This document shows positions 45,140 to 52,989 of a stretch of 64,000 bases of DNA, one piece after another. Source of the stretch: an uncultured Acidobacteriaceae bacterium (GTDB taxonomy: Bacteria > Acidobacteriota > Terriglobia > Terriglobales > Acidobacteriaceae); assembly GCA_937879855.1 (NCBI GenBank), contig CALFMO010000054.1, forward strand, positions 1 to 64,000, given 5' to 3'. The translations under genes and the position numbers were made by a program. The notes beneath the pieces are model-generated. The model had not been told where the DNA came from, ran no database searches, and was given only the letters and a program-made list of their open reading frames with translations. Position 1 is the first letter of the stretch. Each line of letters opens with the position of its first letter.

Positions 45140-46390
45140 ATGCGCAACTTGATTTTACTGGTTCTGGCCGAAGGAGCACTGATTGTTAGTTTCGCATGTG
45201 AGACAAACCCGAGTAGCATGAACAAGCCGACCGTGTATGCGGAGGCAGGCCAAACCGTTAAGGAGCTGGTAGACAGTCTTCCGCCTACCGGAGGAATAGT
45301 ATCTTTAGGAATCGGGACATGGAGCAGCGGTTATAACTCCACAGACGTCATCACAAAACCAAACATCACAATTCAAGGTTCCGGCATGCCAGGCTACGAC
45401 TCTACTTTTACAGCATTGAGCGGAGGAACCATTGTGCAGGGGCATCTTCCTGCATCCACAGGAGCAGATTATCTTACGGTGCAAGCTCTTGGCGTAGACG
45501 CTGGCCCAGCATATATCGACGCCAACAATGGCGGAGTCGCAACGGACGCTTTTGGGATCTACAACAGTGGCCAGGTGCTCGGCGCTCGACAAGTCGAATC
45601 ACCGAGGATCGAGAATGTCTCTTGCCTCGGCTATAGCCCCACCGCTGCGGCCCACTGCATGCTGGTCGAGAATGTGAATCATGCGTATGTCCACAATGTC
45701 GTTACGGTAATGAACTGTCACGGCTTCGTCCTCAAGGGAACGAACTCGACGGTAGATGGGGTCTACGCGAGGGGCCACGGCATCGATTCGGTCATTGTTG
45801 AGTCGGATGATTATGCCCCAACCTCGCAAGATGATCTTTCGAACATAACAATTGAGCCCCTGATCGCAGCAGGCGACACAAAAGGCATTATTGTTAAGCG
45901 CTTCACTGGTCCGATATCCGCTATCAGCATCTCCGACGTGGTTATCCGAAGTCCACTGGCATGGGGGGTTTACATCCAGGGTGCAAGTTCGACAACACCT
46001 GCCACTGCTCTGAATTTCTCGAACATCACAATCGACTATCCGGGTGGGAGTCCGATCGCGGAGTACTGTATGCAATTTGTGCAGTACGTGAGTGCAGTGA
46101 ACATCAATAACCTGAAATGCTCGAACATGTGGGCGGGGATCGCCCCTTACGCACCAGCATCCGGCGTGTTCGATCGCTTCGCTATAACCAACTCGCAGTT
46201 TACGAACATCGCGACCAATGCTGTCGAAACCTACGGCCAGTGGAATATCTCCGACACCAGCTTCGGATGGATTGCCGGGAACGGCATCATGGCCGACTCT
46301 GGAGTGACAACCGTCTCAGGGAATACATTCACGAACATCGGAGGTAGCAACATGTACTCGGCTGGAGGAAGTTTTGTAGTTAGCAAGTAG
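45140..46390 (+). CDS. Secreted right-handed beta-helix (pectin-lyase-fold) protein
   Basis: A 416-residue protein with a hydrophobic export signal ending S-F-A-C-E. The rest is a repetitive parallel beta-helix pattern: P-N-I-T-I-Q-G-S-G at one turn, then repeated V-x-N-V/I-T-I units (I-E-N-V-S-C-L-G-Y, V-H-N-V-V-T-V, N-F-S-N-I-T-I-D-Y, I-N-N-L-K-C-S, I-T-N-S-Q-F-T-N-I). The start has AAAGGAAA upstream. Members are polysaccharide lyases, hydrolases or phage-tailspike-like binders; catalytic residues cannot be assigned. It is divergent from the RHS gene and its last codons overlap a decayed minus-strand gene. Confidence 0.72.
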   Translation: MRNLILLVLAEGALIVSFACETNPSSMNKPTVYAEAGQTVKELVDSLPPTGGIVSLGIGTWSSGYNSTDVITKPNITIQGSGMPGYDSTFTALSGGTIVQGHLPASTGADYLTVQALGVDAGPAYIDANNGGVATDAFGIYNSGQVLGARQVESPRIENVSCLGYSPTAAAHCMLVENVNHAYVHNVVTVMNCHGFVLKGTNSTVDGVYARGHGIDSVIVESDDYAPTSQDDLSNITIEPLIAAGDTKGIIVKRFTGPISAISISDVVIRSPLAWGVYIQGASSTTPATALNFSNITIDYPGGSPIAEYCMQFVQYVSAVNINNLKCSNMWAGIAPYAPASGVFDRFAITNSQFTNIATNAVETYGQWNISDTSFGWIAGNGIMADSGVTTVSGNTFTNIGGSNMYSAGGSFVVSK

Positions 46391-46810
46391 CAAAACCGCC
46401 GAAGCGCTGCGCGTTGCAATCGGTCGAGTACAATTCAAGCTCTGCCCTGGCGAGGGAGAAGTAGGCGGTCCAAAAGCTTTTCACTGTCGTCCACATTTGC
46501 GGCGTGAGGCTGTTCGGGACAGCTCAACGATGTTGACTTTGCCGCTCAACGGAAACGATGGGCCCGTTCGATTTCGCACGGTCTAACATTCTCTCCGGAC
46601 CGATCTCGACCATCGGCCCGCCATCGGAATTCCTTTGTTTCATTCATCATGTCGCTAACCAGCCGACCGAAAGCAATCCGGTTCCTTTCAGTTTGCTCGT
46701 GACTCGACCCGGTGGGAATCCTCCCGAATGGACCAGACTCCTTGCCGCTCAAGCCTTCGAACAACGTGAACCACCTGTGAGCAGCCGAAATGGTTCCAGG
46801 CACAACCGGC
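46380..46810 (-). pseudogene. Decayed fragment of a VWA membrane protein
   Basis: In shifting frames the minus strand encodes the C-terminal part of the protein at 58270-59901. T-I-S-A-A-H-R-W-F-T-L-F-E-G matches DIIGGLWHIKALFES, I-G-P-E-R-M-L-D-R-A-K-S matches LGPDRMLERVKG, and S-L-T-P-Q-M-W-T-T-V-K-S-F-W-T-A-Y-F matches G-L-T-P-R-S-W-M-T-I-K-R-F-W-E-L-Y-F. The end, Y-S-T-D-C-N-A-Q-R, matches Y-S-A-E-C-D-V-Q-R. At least two frameshifts and a missing N-terminal half make it a pseudogene. It overlaps the end of the beta-helix gene. Confidence 0.75.
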
Positions 46811-46879
46811 TTGCAATCGCTTCAATCCTGAATGTAAACCAGGACGAACTCTTCGACCACAACTCAGCCCGATGACAAC

Positions 46880-48499
46880 TCACTGAATTGGAACCGTGCA
46901 TGTTGTTCCTGCCAGAGAAGCGCTGATCGTGTTGCTACTAGTCACCGATGCCGAGAAGGTACTGGAAACTGCTGCCGACTGACAAGACGTCGATGGAGGA
47001 TTGTTAGGATTCAATGAATCGAATACAGCTGCAGTAAGCTGGGTAGGTCCTATGCTTGATGCAGTGACGACAATTATGAGCGTCCCGTCAGGACTTTGGA
47101 AGATTCTCGGCGTGTAGGATGATGCTCCGTTCGGGGTGACAAAGTTGAATGTATACTCACCACCTGGCGGGAAGGTGTGCCCGCTTCCGAGATCAAGGAA
47201 AACAATACCCATTAGCTGCGGCGAAAATCCCGTAGCATCGCCATCAAGAACTACACCGGTACTGCAAAAGTTGAAGCCGGCACCCCCCAGCCCTGCCACA
47301 CGCGTGTTGTTGAGGTGAAACGGTATTTGTTGTCCAATCTGTGGACCGCCAGCCTTTTTATAAGTGGCCAGGAATGGTGTTGCTGACCCAGGGCAATTGG
47401 GTCCACAGACATTCAACTGCACAGCGCCCGTTGAACAGTTTACGTTAGACACGTTTCCCTCGATTGCGCTCGAGATCTCGACAAAATTGCCGGTTTGCCT
47501 GGCAACCTCAAGCTGCTTGGAATTGCTGCTGTTCAGTCCACTCGTCTTCACACTAACCTGCTGACTGCCAAACGGCGCATTTGGCGGAACAGAAAACGTC
47601 AAGCTTGTTGAAGTACAGGTTGAGGGCGTGGCCGTTACCGTCCCCACCAATACAACATTGTTTGTGCAGGTCGCCGAATCGAAATTAGTACCCGTAACAG
47701 TGACCGTTCCGCCGCGAGCCGCCAAGGTAGGACTGACTGAAGTGATGCTCGGGGCTGCGATGATGACCGTGAAAGTTCCGGTACCCATAATGCTGCCGGA
47801 GGCTCCATTCAAAGTAACGGTGGTAGAGCCCGCGATAGGCGTAGCGTCGGCTTTAATTGTCGTTGTCCCACTGGCCCCCGAGGAGATGTTGCCTGGGGGC
47901 GAAGCAGTGACCCCGGTCGGTAAGCCAGAAACCGTTACAGCAACAGACCCGTTAAAGCCACCGCTCGGCGTCACACTGATGGTCAGCGTCTTACTGCTTT
48001 GCCGAATGAGTGTCAGCGGGTTGGGGCTAGCGGACAGTGCAAAGGACGGGCCGATGACCGTGAATGTACTGGAAGCCCCGCTTGAAGGTCCCCCTGAGCA
48101 CGGTATGTCCGTGTACGCACTGGCACTTAGTGTGTGGTGCCCGGCTGGCAGATTGCTGAAAACCGCCGTGGCTGGACTAAAGCTAGGAGATGTGAATTGG
48201 TTTGTGACGTCGGTTCCATCAAGGGTTACATGAAAATTGTTGCAATAACTACGTAGCGAAATGGACGCGGCAACCGGATTACTTACCATGCTATTGTTTG
48301 TCGGTTTATCAACCGTCACGCCGTAACAAGCGGTGAGCAGCGCGAGGCAAGTACTGGCCGCCATAGTCGACATGCACTTACTGAAGGTTCCCCTATGAGC
48401 GCTCAAGCCCAAACAAGCGGGCGAACGAAACTTGACAGTCGACTGGAGGAAGCTTGAGGCTTGCGGCTCTAGCGATGAACGTGATCCCGTGATCGACAT
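46880..48499 (-). CDS. IPT/TIG and Ig-like domain surface lipoprotein
   Basis: A 539-residue protein from the start at 48499, which has GGAGG 11 nt upstream. An internal Met at 48373 would place L-A-L-L-T-A-C, a good lipobox, near the N-terminus and may be the true start. Beta-rich Ig-like repeats follow (S-V-A-V-T-V-S-G-L-P-T-G-V-T-A), then an IPT/TIG domain (P-S-I-T-S-V-S-P-T-L-A-A-R-G-G-T-V-T-V-T-G-T-N-F). The C-terminal 200 residues are Thr/Ser-rich with scattered cysteines and no known fold. Likely an outer-surface adhesin-like protein. A copy of the island palindrome lies upstream. Confidence 0.72.
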   Translation of the reverse strand: MSITGSRSSLEPQASSFLQSTVKFRSPACLGLSAHRGTFSKCMSTMAASTCLALLTACYGVTVDKPTNNSMVSNPVAASISLRSYCNNFHVTLDGTDVTNQFTSPSFSPATAVFSNLPAGHHTLSASAYTDIPCSGGPSSGASSTFTVIGPSFALSASPNPLTLIRQSSKTLTISVTPSGGFNGSVAVTVSGLPTGVTASPPGNISSGASGTTTIKADATPIAGSTTVTLNGASGSIMGTGTFTVIIAAPSITSVSPTLAARGGTVTVTGTNFDSATCTNNVVLVGTVTATPSTCTSTSLTFSVPPNAPFGSQQVSVKTSGLNSSNSKQLEVARQTGNFVEISSAIEGNVSNVNCSTGAVQLNVCGPNCPGSATPFLATYKKAGGPQIGQQIPFHLNNTRVAGLGGAGFNFCSTGVVLDGDATGFSPQLMGIVFLDLGSGHTFPPGGEYTFNFVTPNGASSYTPRIFQSPDGTLIIVVTASSIGPTQLTAAVFDSLNPNNPPSTSCQSAAVSSTFSASVTSSNTISASLAGTTCTVPIQ

Positions 48500-48616
48500 A
48501 AATTGTCGACCTCCGTCATTTTGCTAAGTGTTGTGGTGGCCCCGAGAGAAGTGTCCGAGACACTATCCCGAAGCATTTCTACTGTCAAGGACATTTTATT
48601 GTACGTTTTTAGTAGT

Positions 48617-48637
48617 CTTGTTCGGAATTCGTAACGA
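48617..48637. promoter_or_regulatory. Island palindrome, copy 2
   Basis: CTTGTTCGGAATTCGTAACGA; on the minus strand it reads TCGTTACGAATTCCGAACAAG. It sits 118 bp upstream of the IPT lipoprotein start in a 321-bp stretch otherwise free of genes. Confidence 0.6.
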
Positions 48638-48820
48638 ATCTCATTCACAACCCGCGAATTCCCACCTGCAAACAAGTCACACCATTACAGCGTTCTCCAA
48701 ATTCCACGCTCGAACCTAGTTTGCGGAAGATAAGGCTGTTCAAAATGAAGTCCGAAAGATAAATCCCGCTCACAGTCTTAGGAAAAGTATGGCGTATGGC
48801 GAGCCCGGACCTATGGCGAA

Positions 48821-49990
48821 CTATGGAACCGCCGCTACTTCAACGGTCCCGACCGAGTCGAGCGAAACCCACTGTTTGATTTGCCCTAGTAATGCATCGG
48901 CAAGCACCTGGCGGTGTAGTCGGCAGGCAGTCGTCTCAGTCGACGCCAAATTATGATTTTCGAAGTACTTGTTCGACGTGTACGCTCCGCCACAGAACAT
49001 GAACCACTTACATTGTGCCGCGCATTGTCTTATGCCATTTACAACACGCCGACGCATTTCCAAGTATATCGCGTCATCGTCCAAGCGATCGAGGTCGCAG
49101 TCGTGGATATTTCCGATGACGAAATTGTTCAGATCGGCGCACACTCCACCGGCGAATTCAGGAGAGAATGTTGACAGGTCCCCGCTTCGTTGAACGGTGA
49201 GAATGGCAAGTCCGAGCGTCTCGTCTGGAGTCCGGAAGTGAGTTTCGCCGTCGTGGGTGTGTCTGATCACATTCACGATGTCATCGAATTCGCGCACAGC
49301 GAATGGGCTTCCGGAGCGTCGCCAAAGTGCGAAGAAGCGCTCTAGGAACGCACGGTATCGCGCTGACACTTCGTCTAAGGGCAGCATTGCAAGAGAACTG
49401 GACACGTTGGCGTTCTCGACCTCTTCGACATTAAAGCCAACCCAGCGTACATGCAATCCCTCAAAAAACGCGAAAAGTTCATTCGGGTGCAATAAGGTCT
49501 TTGCCGTTAGCACGCAAAGGATTCCAGGTTCGATCCCAGCTAACCTGAGCAGCTCAATCCCGCGGATAGTACTTCGCCACGTTCCTCGGCCCGACCAATC
49601 TACCCTGCTATCGTCGTGAAGCCATTCGGGGCCATCAAGGCTCACTCCAACCGAAAAGGCGTGTGCCTTGAAGAAAGAAGCCCATTCATGGTTGATCAAG
49701 CTGCCATTCGTTTGAATGGAGTGTGTGATTGAAAGGTCACGAGGGCGGTGTCGCTCCGCAATTTCCACCGCGCGTTCGAAGAATGGCAGCCCTGCCGTCA
49801 TGGGCTCTCCCGAGTGCCACAGAATCTCCAGCTGAGGCCCGCGTAGTGAACTGCTGAAAACCTTCTCGAACAGCACGTTCAACGTTTGATCCGACATCAG
49901 TGCGCCATTTCGCCGCCCCGGAACATAGCAATATCGGCAGTTCAGGTTGCAGAGCGAGGTTGGCTGAACAACGAGAAGGTTGAGTGTCAC
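48821..49990 (-). CDS. GrrM-like radical SAM/SPASM cyclophane-forming peptide maturase
   Basis: A 389-residue cytoplasmic enzyme. C14, C18 and C21 form the CxxxCxxC site for the radical SAM [4Fe-4S] cluster (L-C-N-L-N-C-R-Y-C-Y), and W-H-S-G-E-P, Q-T-N-G and S-L-D-G-P follow in order. R-G-T-W-R-S-T-I-R-G-I, W-V-G-F-N-V-E-E-V-E and F-C-G-G-A-Y-T-S-N-K-Y-F-E-N with S-T-E-T-T-A-C-R-L are the pattern I know from GrrM/OscB maturases; the last part is a SPASM domain with auxiliary-cluster cysteines. This family joins aromatic side chains to a nearby residue in three-residue cyclophanes. The candidate substrate gene lies 15 bp upstream. Confidence 0.85.
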   Translation of the reverse strand: MTLNLLVVQPTSLCNLNCRYCYVPGRRNGALMSDQTLNVLFEKVFSSSLRGPQLEILWHSGEPMTAGLPFFERAVEIAERHRPRDLSITHSIQTNGSLINHEWASFFKAHAFSVGVSLDGPEWLHDDSRVDWSGRGTWRSTIRGIELLRLAGIEPGILCVLTAKTLLHPNELFAFFEGLHVRWVGFNVEEVENANVSSSLAMLPLDEVSARYRAFLERFFALWRRSGSPFAVREFDDIVNVIRHTHDGETHFRTPDETLGLAILTVQRSGDLSTFSPEFAGGVCADLNNFVIGNIHDCDLDRLDDDAIYLEMRRRVVNGIRQCAAQCKWFMFCGGAYTSNKYFENHNLASTETTACRLHRQVLADALLGQIKQWVSLDSVGTVEVAAVP

Positions 49991-50005
49991 TCTTCCCCCA
50001 TGAGC

Positions 50006-50308
50006 TTATTCTTTTGCAGTAGAGCCAGGCCCGCTCTTAGCTAGTGCGCGTGGATTCATCGTTGTGGTCAACCCCAACATCTGATCCCCGGCCTTGCCCC
50101 AACCGTCCGCAAAGCCACCGCCATCCCTAAACCGATCATGCCAGTCGCTAAAGAAGTCCGCGCGAACCTGAGTATTAACAGAGAGGACCGCGACCGCCTT
50201 TGGATCGAGTGACTGTATGTCTCGCAAAACGCCATCTCTCAATTTGCCTTGCAGCTTCTTCAACTCTTCCGTAGAAATTCCGCGTTGTTTATCTTTTTCC
50301 TTGGCCAC
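50006..50308 (-). CDS. Candidate triceptide/cyclophane RiPP precursor peptide
   Basis: A 100-residue peptide starting with GTG behind AGAGGTAAC. Residues 1-48 form a charged, helical leader-like part (S-T-E-E-L-K-K-L-Q-G-K-L-R-D). Residues 53-72 hold five aromatic-x-Asp/Lys triads: F53-S-D, W56-H-D, F60-R-D, F66-A-D and W70-G-K, with a Gly3 spacer, followed by a Ser/Ala-rich tail. Aromatic-X-X triads are the sites at which GrrM-type enzymes form cyclophanes, and the maturase starts 15 bp downstream, so a precursor role is likely. Known Grr precursors mostly use Asn or Arg at the third place, so the Asp-rich core would be unusual. Not recognised as a named family. Confidence 0.7.
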   Translation of the reverse strand: MAKEKDKQRGISTEELKKLQGKLRDGVLRDIQSLDPKAVAVLSVNTQVRADFFSDWHDRFRDGGGFADGWGKAGDQMLGLTTTMNPRALAKSGPGSTAKE

Positions 50309-50384
50309 GTTACCTCTTTCCTCGCGATCTGAAGAAGGTTTTCTTCCTCTTGAATTGTTCCAACGTTCGTCGCCTGTTGGTCAC

Positions 50385-50717
50385 TTACAATTCGTCTAGC
50401 GAGTCGGGTGGATTCTTAAGCGGCGTGCGGTCTGACCAGCCTCGATCAAATTTGCCGTTGGGGTCTTCAGGAATCCAATGCGGATAAAAATCAACATTGC
50501 CGCTCTGCGATACAATCATCACCCACTCCTCCACGCCCGTTGGATCATACCCATGGTCCTTGGCATATCGGATCATGACACGCCAGTGCAAGTCCGCTGA
50601 GTTGGCGAGATCCCTTCTGGTGTAGCCAAACCTGGCCGCAAATTTTGTGACTCAATCCGATAGTGGGGCTTCGATTCTGCAGCGGCCAGTCTGTTTCTGG
50701 GAAGGTTGATTGATCAT
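50385..50717 (-). pseudogene. Small gene with an in-frame TGA stop
   Basis: From an ATG at 50717 with a strong AGGAGG 6 nt upstream the frame reads 21 codons (M-I-N-Q-P-S-Q-K-Q-T...), meets TGA at 50652-50654, and then stays open in the same frame to 50385. It encodes F-A-A-R-F-G-Y-T-R-R-D-L, R-Y-A-K-D-H-G-Y-D-P, V-E-E-W-V-M-I and a C-terminal F-D-R-G-W-S-D-R. Without the stop the protein is 109 residues. Restart is possible at TTG 50591 or ATG 50576. It lies 76 bp upstream of the peptide gene and may belong to the same locus. No family is recognised. Confidence 0.55.
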
Positions 50718-51403
50718 TCTCGCCTCCTGTCTCAAGGTAGTTAGTTGGAGCTTTTTCGAAAGCCCAAGCAAGCCATCGCTCAACTATCTCTGGCTAGGAT
50801 CCCCCGATGAAACGGCATTTAACTCCAGAATTTATACAAATTGCAAGTAAAAACATCACATTCTTCGCAGTGACCACCAATCGCTGCAAAGCTGAGAGTA
50901 GGCCCAGTATGGGAATGAGCGATCGTTTTGTTGAATCGCTTTAGGCGAGAGGCCGCCAAAAATCTTGGCAAAGGAGTACAAGTACCAAAGGACACCCTCG
51001 CTAAAAAGCTAGGTTCACAGCTGCTGCTTAGTTGTTAGCCGTTCTCCAATTTACAAAATCAGAACAATAAATTGGTGCCCGGAATCCACAGTGTTTCAGT
51101 GACATACGCATACACTGCGGCGATGAATTACCAATGCAAGAATTACGAGCCCGCGACAACTTGTTACGAATTCCGAACCCTGGCACCTGACTAAAAGGCT
51201 CTCTCCTCTGATTTTTAGGGAGCGAAGTGAGTCTGCGACTCCGTTCATTCAGCACATAGTCTCGCATGGCACGGTAATCCGATTTCATAGTCATCATGAG
51301 TCGACCCTCTGGTGCAACCCCAGGTGGTCGATCAAAGTGCTGCAAAGCTGACCCGTTGCATATAAATGATTTAGAAGTTTTCACCGTGGAAGAGATTTGG
51401 CAC
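50718..51403. other. Gene-poor stretch
   Basis: About 690 bp. The one long minus-strand frame (51028-51465) runs into the att-like repeats and is Arg/Cys-rich, so I do not call it. The stretch holds the third palindrome copy at 51161-51180 and AT-rich sequence. Confidence 0.5.
51161..51180. promoter_or_regulatory. Island palindrome, copy 3
   Basis: TTGTTACGAATTCCGAACCC matches copy 2 exactly from GTTACGAA to CCGAAC. The dyad centre is GAATTC. It is 444 bp upstream of the small gene at 50717 and the RiPP-like genes beyond it. Confidence 0.55.
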
Positions 51404-51665
51404 TGTAGACGATTTTGTAGCTGCAAAAGCCTCCTAGTCCGACGGAGTTCAACAAACTTCAACAACTGTGGAATTTTGGGTTGCTGACTCTAAAGGAGTT
51501 CCGTCGGGTAGAGCACCTGTTCCCGAACCAGATTCTATCCCTTATTGAACTCTCCTGAAATTTGTAGATTCTAAGAGATTTATTTTGTTTTCGTTGCGGA
51601 CGCGTTTTGAATGCTGTTGAATTTTGGTGAACCGGAGTGCTTTGACCGCTACAAAATCGTCTACA
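51404..51665. repeat. Att-like region with 18-bp inverted repeats
   Basis: TGTAGACGATTTTGTAGC at 51404-51421 is the perfect reverse complement of 51648-51665. Between them TCCCGAACCAGATTC (51521-51535) repeats the word next to the tRNA-Pro fragment at 38822. Just before it, GGGTAGAGCACCTG resembles a tRNA D arm. The right half (51521-51665) aligns with 38822-38966. Confidence 0.65.
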
Positions 51666-51746
51666 CAGGATTCTAATTTGTGAGTGACGACAGATTCACC
51701 CGCACCAGCCGCGTCGCACAGTATTGTCTGATGGGGAGAACTTTCT

Positions 51747-51869
51747 ATGAGCGAGTACGATGAAGCCGTAAGTTATGACGACGGTGATGACAAGCCAACT
51801 CCGATCTGCGAGCACAGATTGCCCAGGGGATATCTGTGGTGCGTGCGCCCAGAAGAACATGAAAATTGA
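51747..51869 (+). CDS. Very small hypothetical protein
   Basis: A 40-residue acidic frame (M-S-E-Y-D-E-A-V-S-Y-D-D-G-D-D) with a Cys-containing end, I-C-E-H-R-L-P-R-G-Y-L-W-C-V-R-P. GGGGAG lies about 9 nt before the ATG. Composition looks protein-like, but nothing else supports it. Confidence 0.35.
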   Translation: MSEYDEAVSYDDGDDKPTPICEHRLPRGYLWCVRPEEHEN

Positions 51870-52021
51870 GCCACCCGTTCACCGCAAGTCCAAGTTCGTA
51901 CCGAGCAACCAGATGCCGAAAAGGTCCAGCTAAAAAGAAGCCGCCATCCCGGTCGGAGCTATCCAAACCGTGAACGGCGGCTACCCCTCACACAATATAA
52001 CGCACGTTGCAGGTCCGCCGC

Positions 52022-52471
52022 TCAGTGGCATCCGACCAAGCAGTTAATGAAATGGTGCACTTCGTTGTTTGCATGGTTAACGCCGTCACCGACAGCTTGA
52101 CCGCCGTCACCGACAGCGTGGAAAACCTGCATCAGCGTATTTGTAGGGCCAAAGGGCTGAGACTTGTTCAGTTCTCCGACGACGACAGAGAGTATCGTAG
52201 CTCCCACTACCACCTGTGGGGAGACCGCCGCACATTCAGTCGCTTTGCAAATTGCCGAGATGTCTCCAGACCCATTCGGCTGATCAAGTTTCTGCTTTTG
52301 TTGATCAAGTTGTTGGATTTCTTGATCCAGTTTTTGCATTTGTTGATCAAGCTGTTGATCTTCAGACTGATGTTTCCCGAACTGCGGGGTTGAATTTTGT
52401 GCCTGTGCGTCAAAGACGAACAGAAGAGTTGGTAAAGCAAGTAAGATTGACAGCTTCGTGACGTTCAACAT
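52022..52471 (-). CDS. Small exported coiled-coil protein
   Basis: A 149-residue protein starting at 52471 with AGGAGGG upstream and a signal peptide (ending VFDAQAQ). Residues 35-65 are a Leu-Asp-Gln-rich coiled coil (L-D-Q-Q-M-Q-K-L-D-Q-E-I-Q-Q-L-D), visible in the DNA as tandem copies of a TTGATCAAG-like unit at about 52281-52361. The C-terminal half has four cysteines (I-C-K-A-T-E-C and N-C-L-V-G-C-H) and a Gly/Ala/Val-rich segment. No family is recognised. It lies alone between the island's right att-like site and the restriction operon. Confidence 0.6.
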   Translation of the reverse strand: MLNVTKLSILLALPTLLFVFDAQAQNSTPQFGKHQSEDQQLDQQMQKLDQEIQQLDQQKQKLDQPNGSGDISAICKATECAAVSPQVVVGATILSVVVGELNKSQPFGPTNTLMQVFHAVGDGGQAVGDGVNHANNEVHHFINCLVGCH

Positions 52472-52989
52472 TGGTAGATCCCTCCTGATAGCGGCACACT
52501 TATGCCGTATCGTCGAATTACTGAATTCGCCGCTTCGGACTCCGCATCGGGACACACTGGTCCGGATAAATTTGAGTCCGCCTAACTAGAAGATTGTCAG
52601 GGGTTGTTGTTCTTAAGGAACGCGCGTCGACGAGGTCAATTGGGCCATAGCATCCTCCGATGTGAACCGCTTTTCAGCCTCCCATTTTCGGGTGTCTGAA
52701 TCAGGCGATGCATGAGTTCACGATACGATCCGCCCCTCAGCGTGTCAAGGTTTTGGAAGGTTACTGCGTATTACTAGAGTAATGTGCAAACGGCCTATCT
52801 CTTAGAGCAGGAATGAAACATGAGCGCACCGAAAGCAGTTTCTCTTCCCACACATCTCGCTGATTATAACGTCAATGACGGGAAGTGACATGAGTTTTGT
52901 TATGTCGGAAGTTCATAGTTGTGCCTAGAGACTGTCGAATGGGCGAATAGTATTAACATCGACCCTCCTCATTCTTTAAGACTAGTGGA
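52472..52989. other. Gene-free stretch
   Basis: About 520 bp between the small exported protein gene and the end of hsdS. Only the AGGAGGG of the upstream gene and AT-rich sequence are seen; no terminator I would defend. Confidence 0.5.

Noticed and set aside
50652..50654. Selenocysteine reading of the in-frame TGA
   Set aside because: No selenocysteine insertion hairpin is evident and the surrounding residues match no selenoprotein; a nonsense change or error is simpler.
51028..51465. 145-residue minus-strand frame near the att-like site
   Set aside because: Runs through the inverted repeat, is Arg/Cys-rich and has no recognisable feature or good start.
51501..51535. Possible intact tRNA on the plus strand (GGGTAGAGCACCTG...)
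   Set aside because: A D-arm-like stretch is followed by an anticodon arm that cannot pair; there is no T arm or acceptor, so only a fragment can be claimed.
52281..52361. Possible CRISPR array (regular short repeats)
   Set aside because: The units are adjacent and encode a coiled coil inside a gene; there are no unique spacers.
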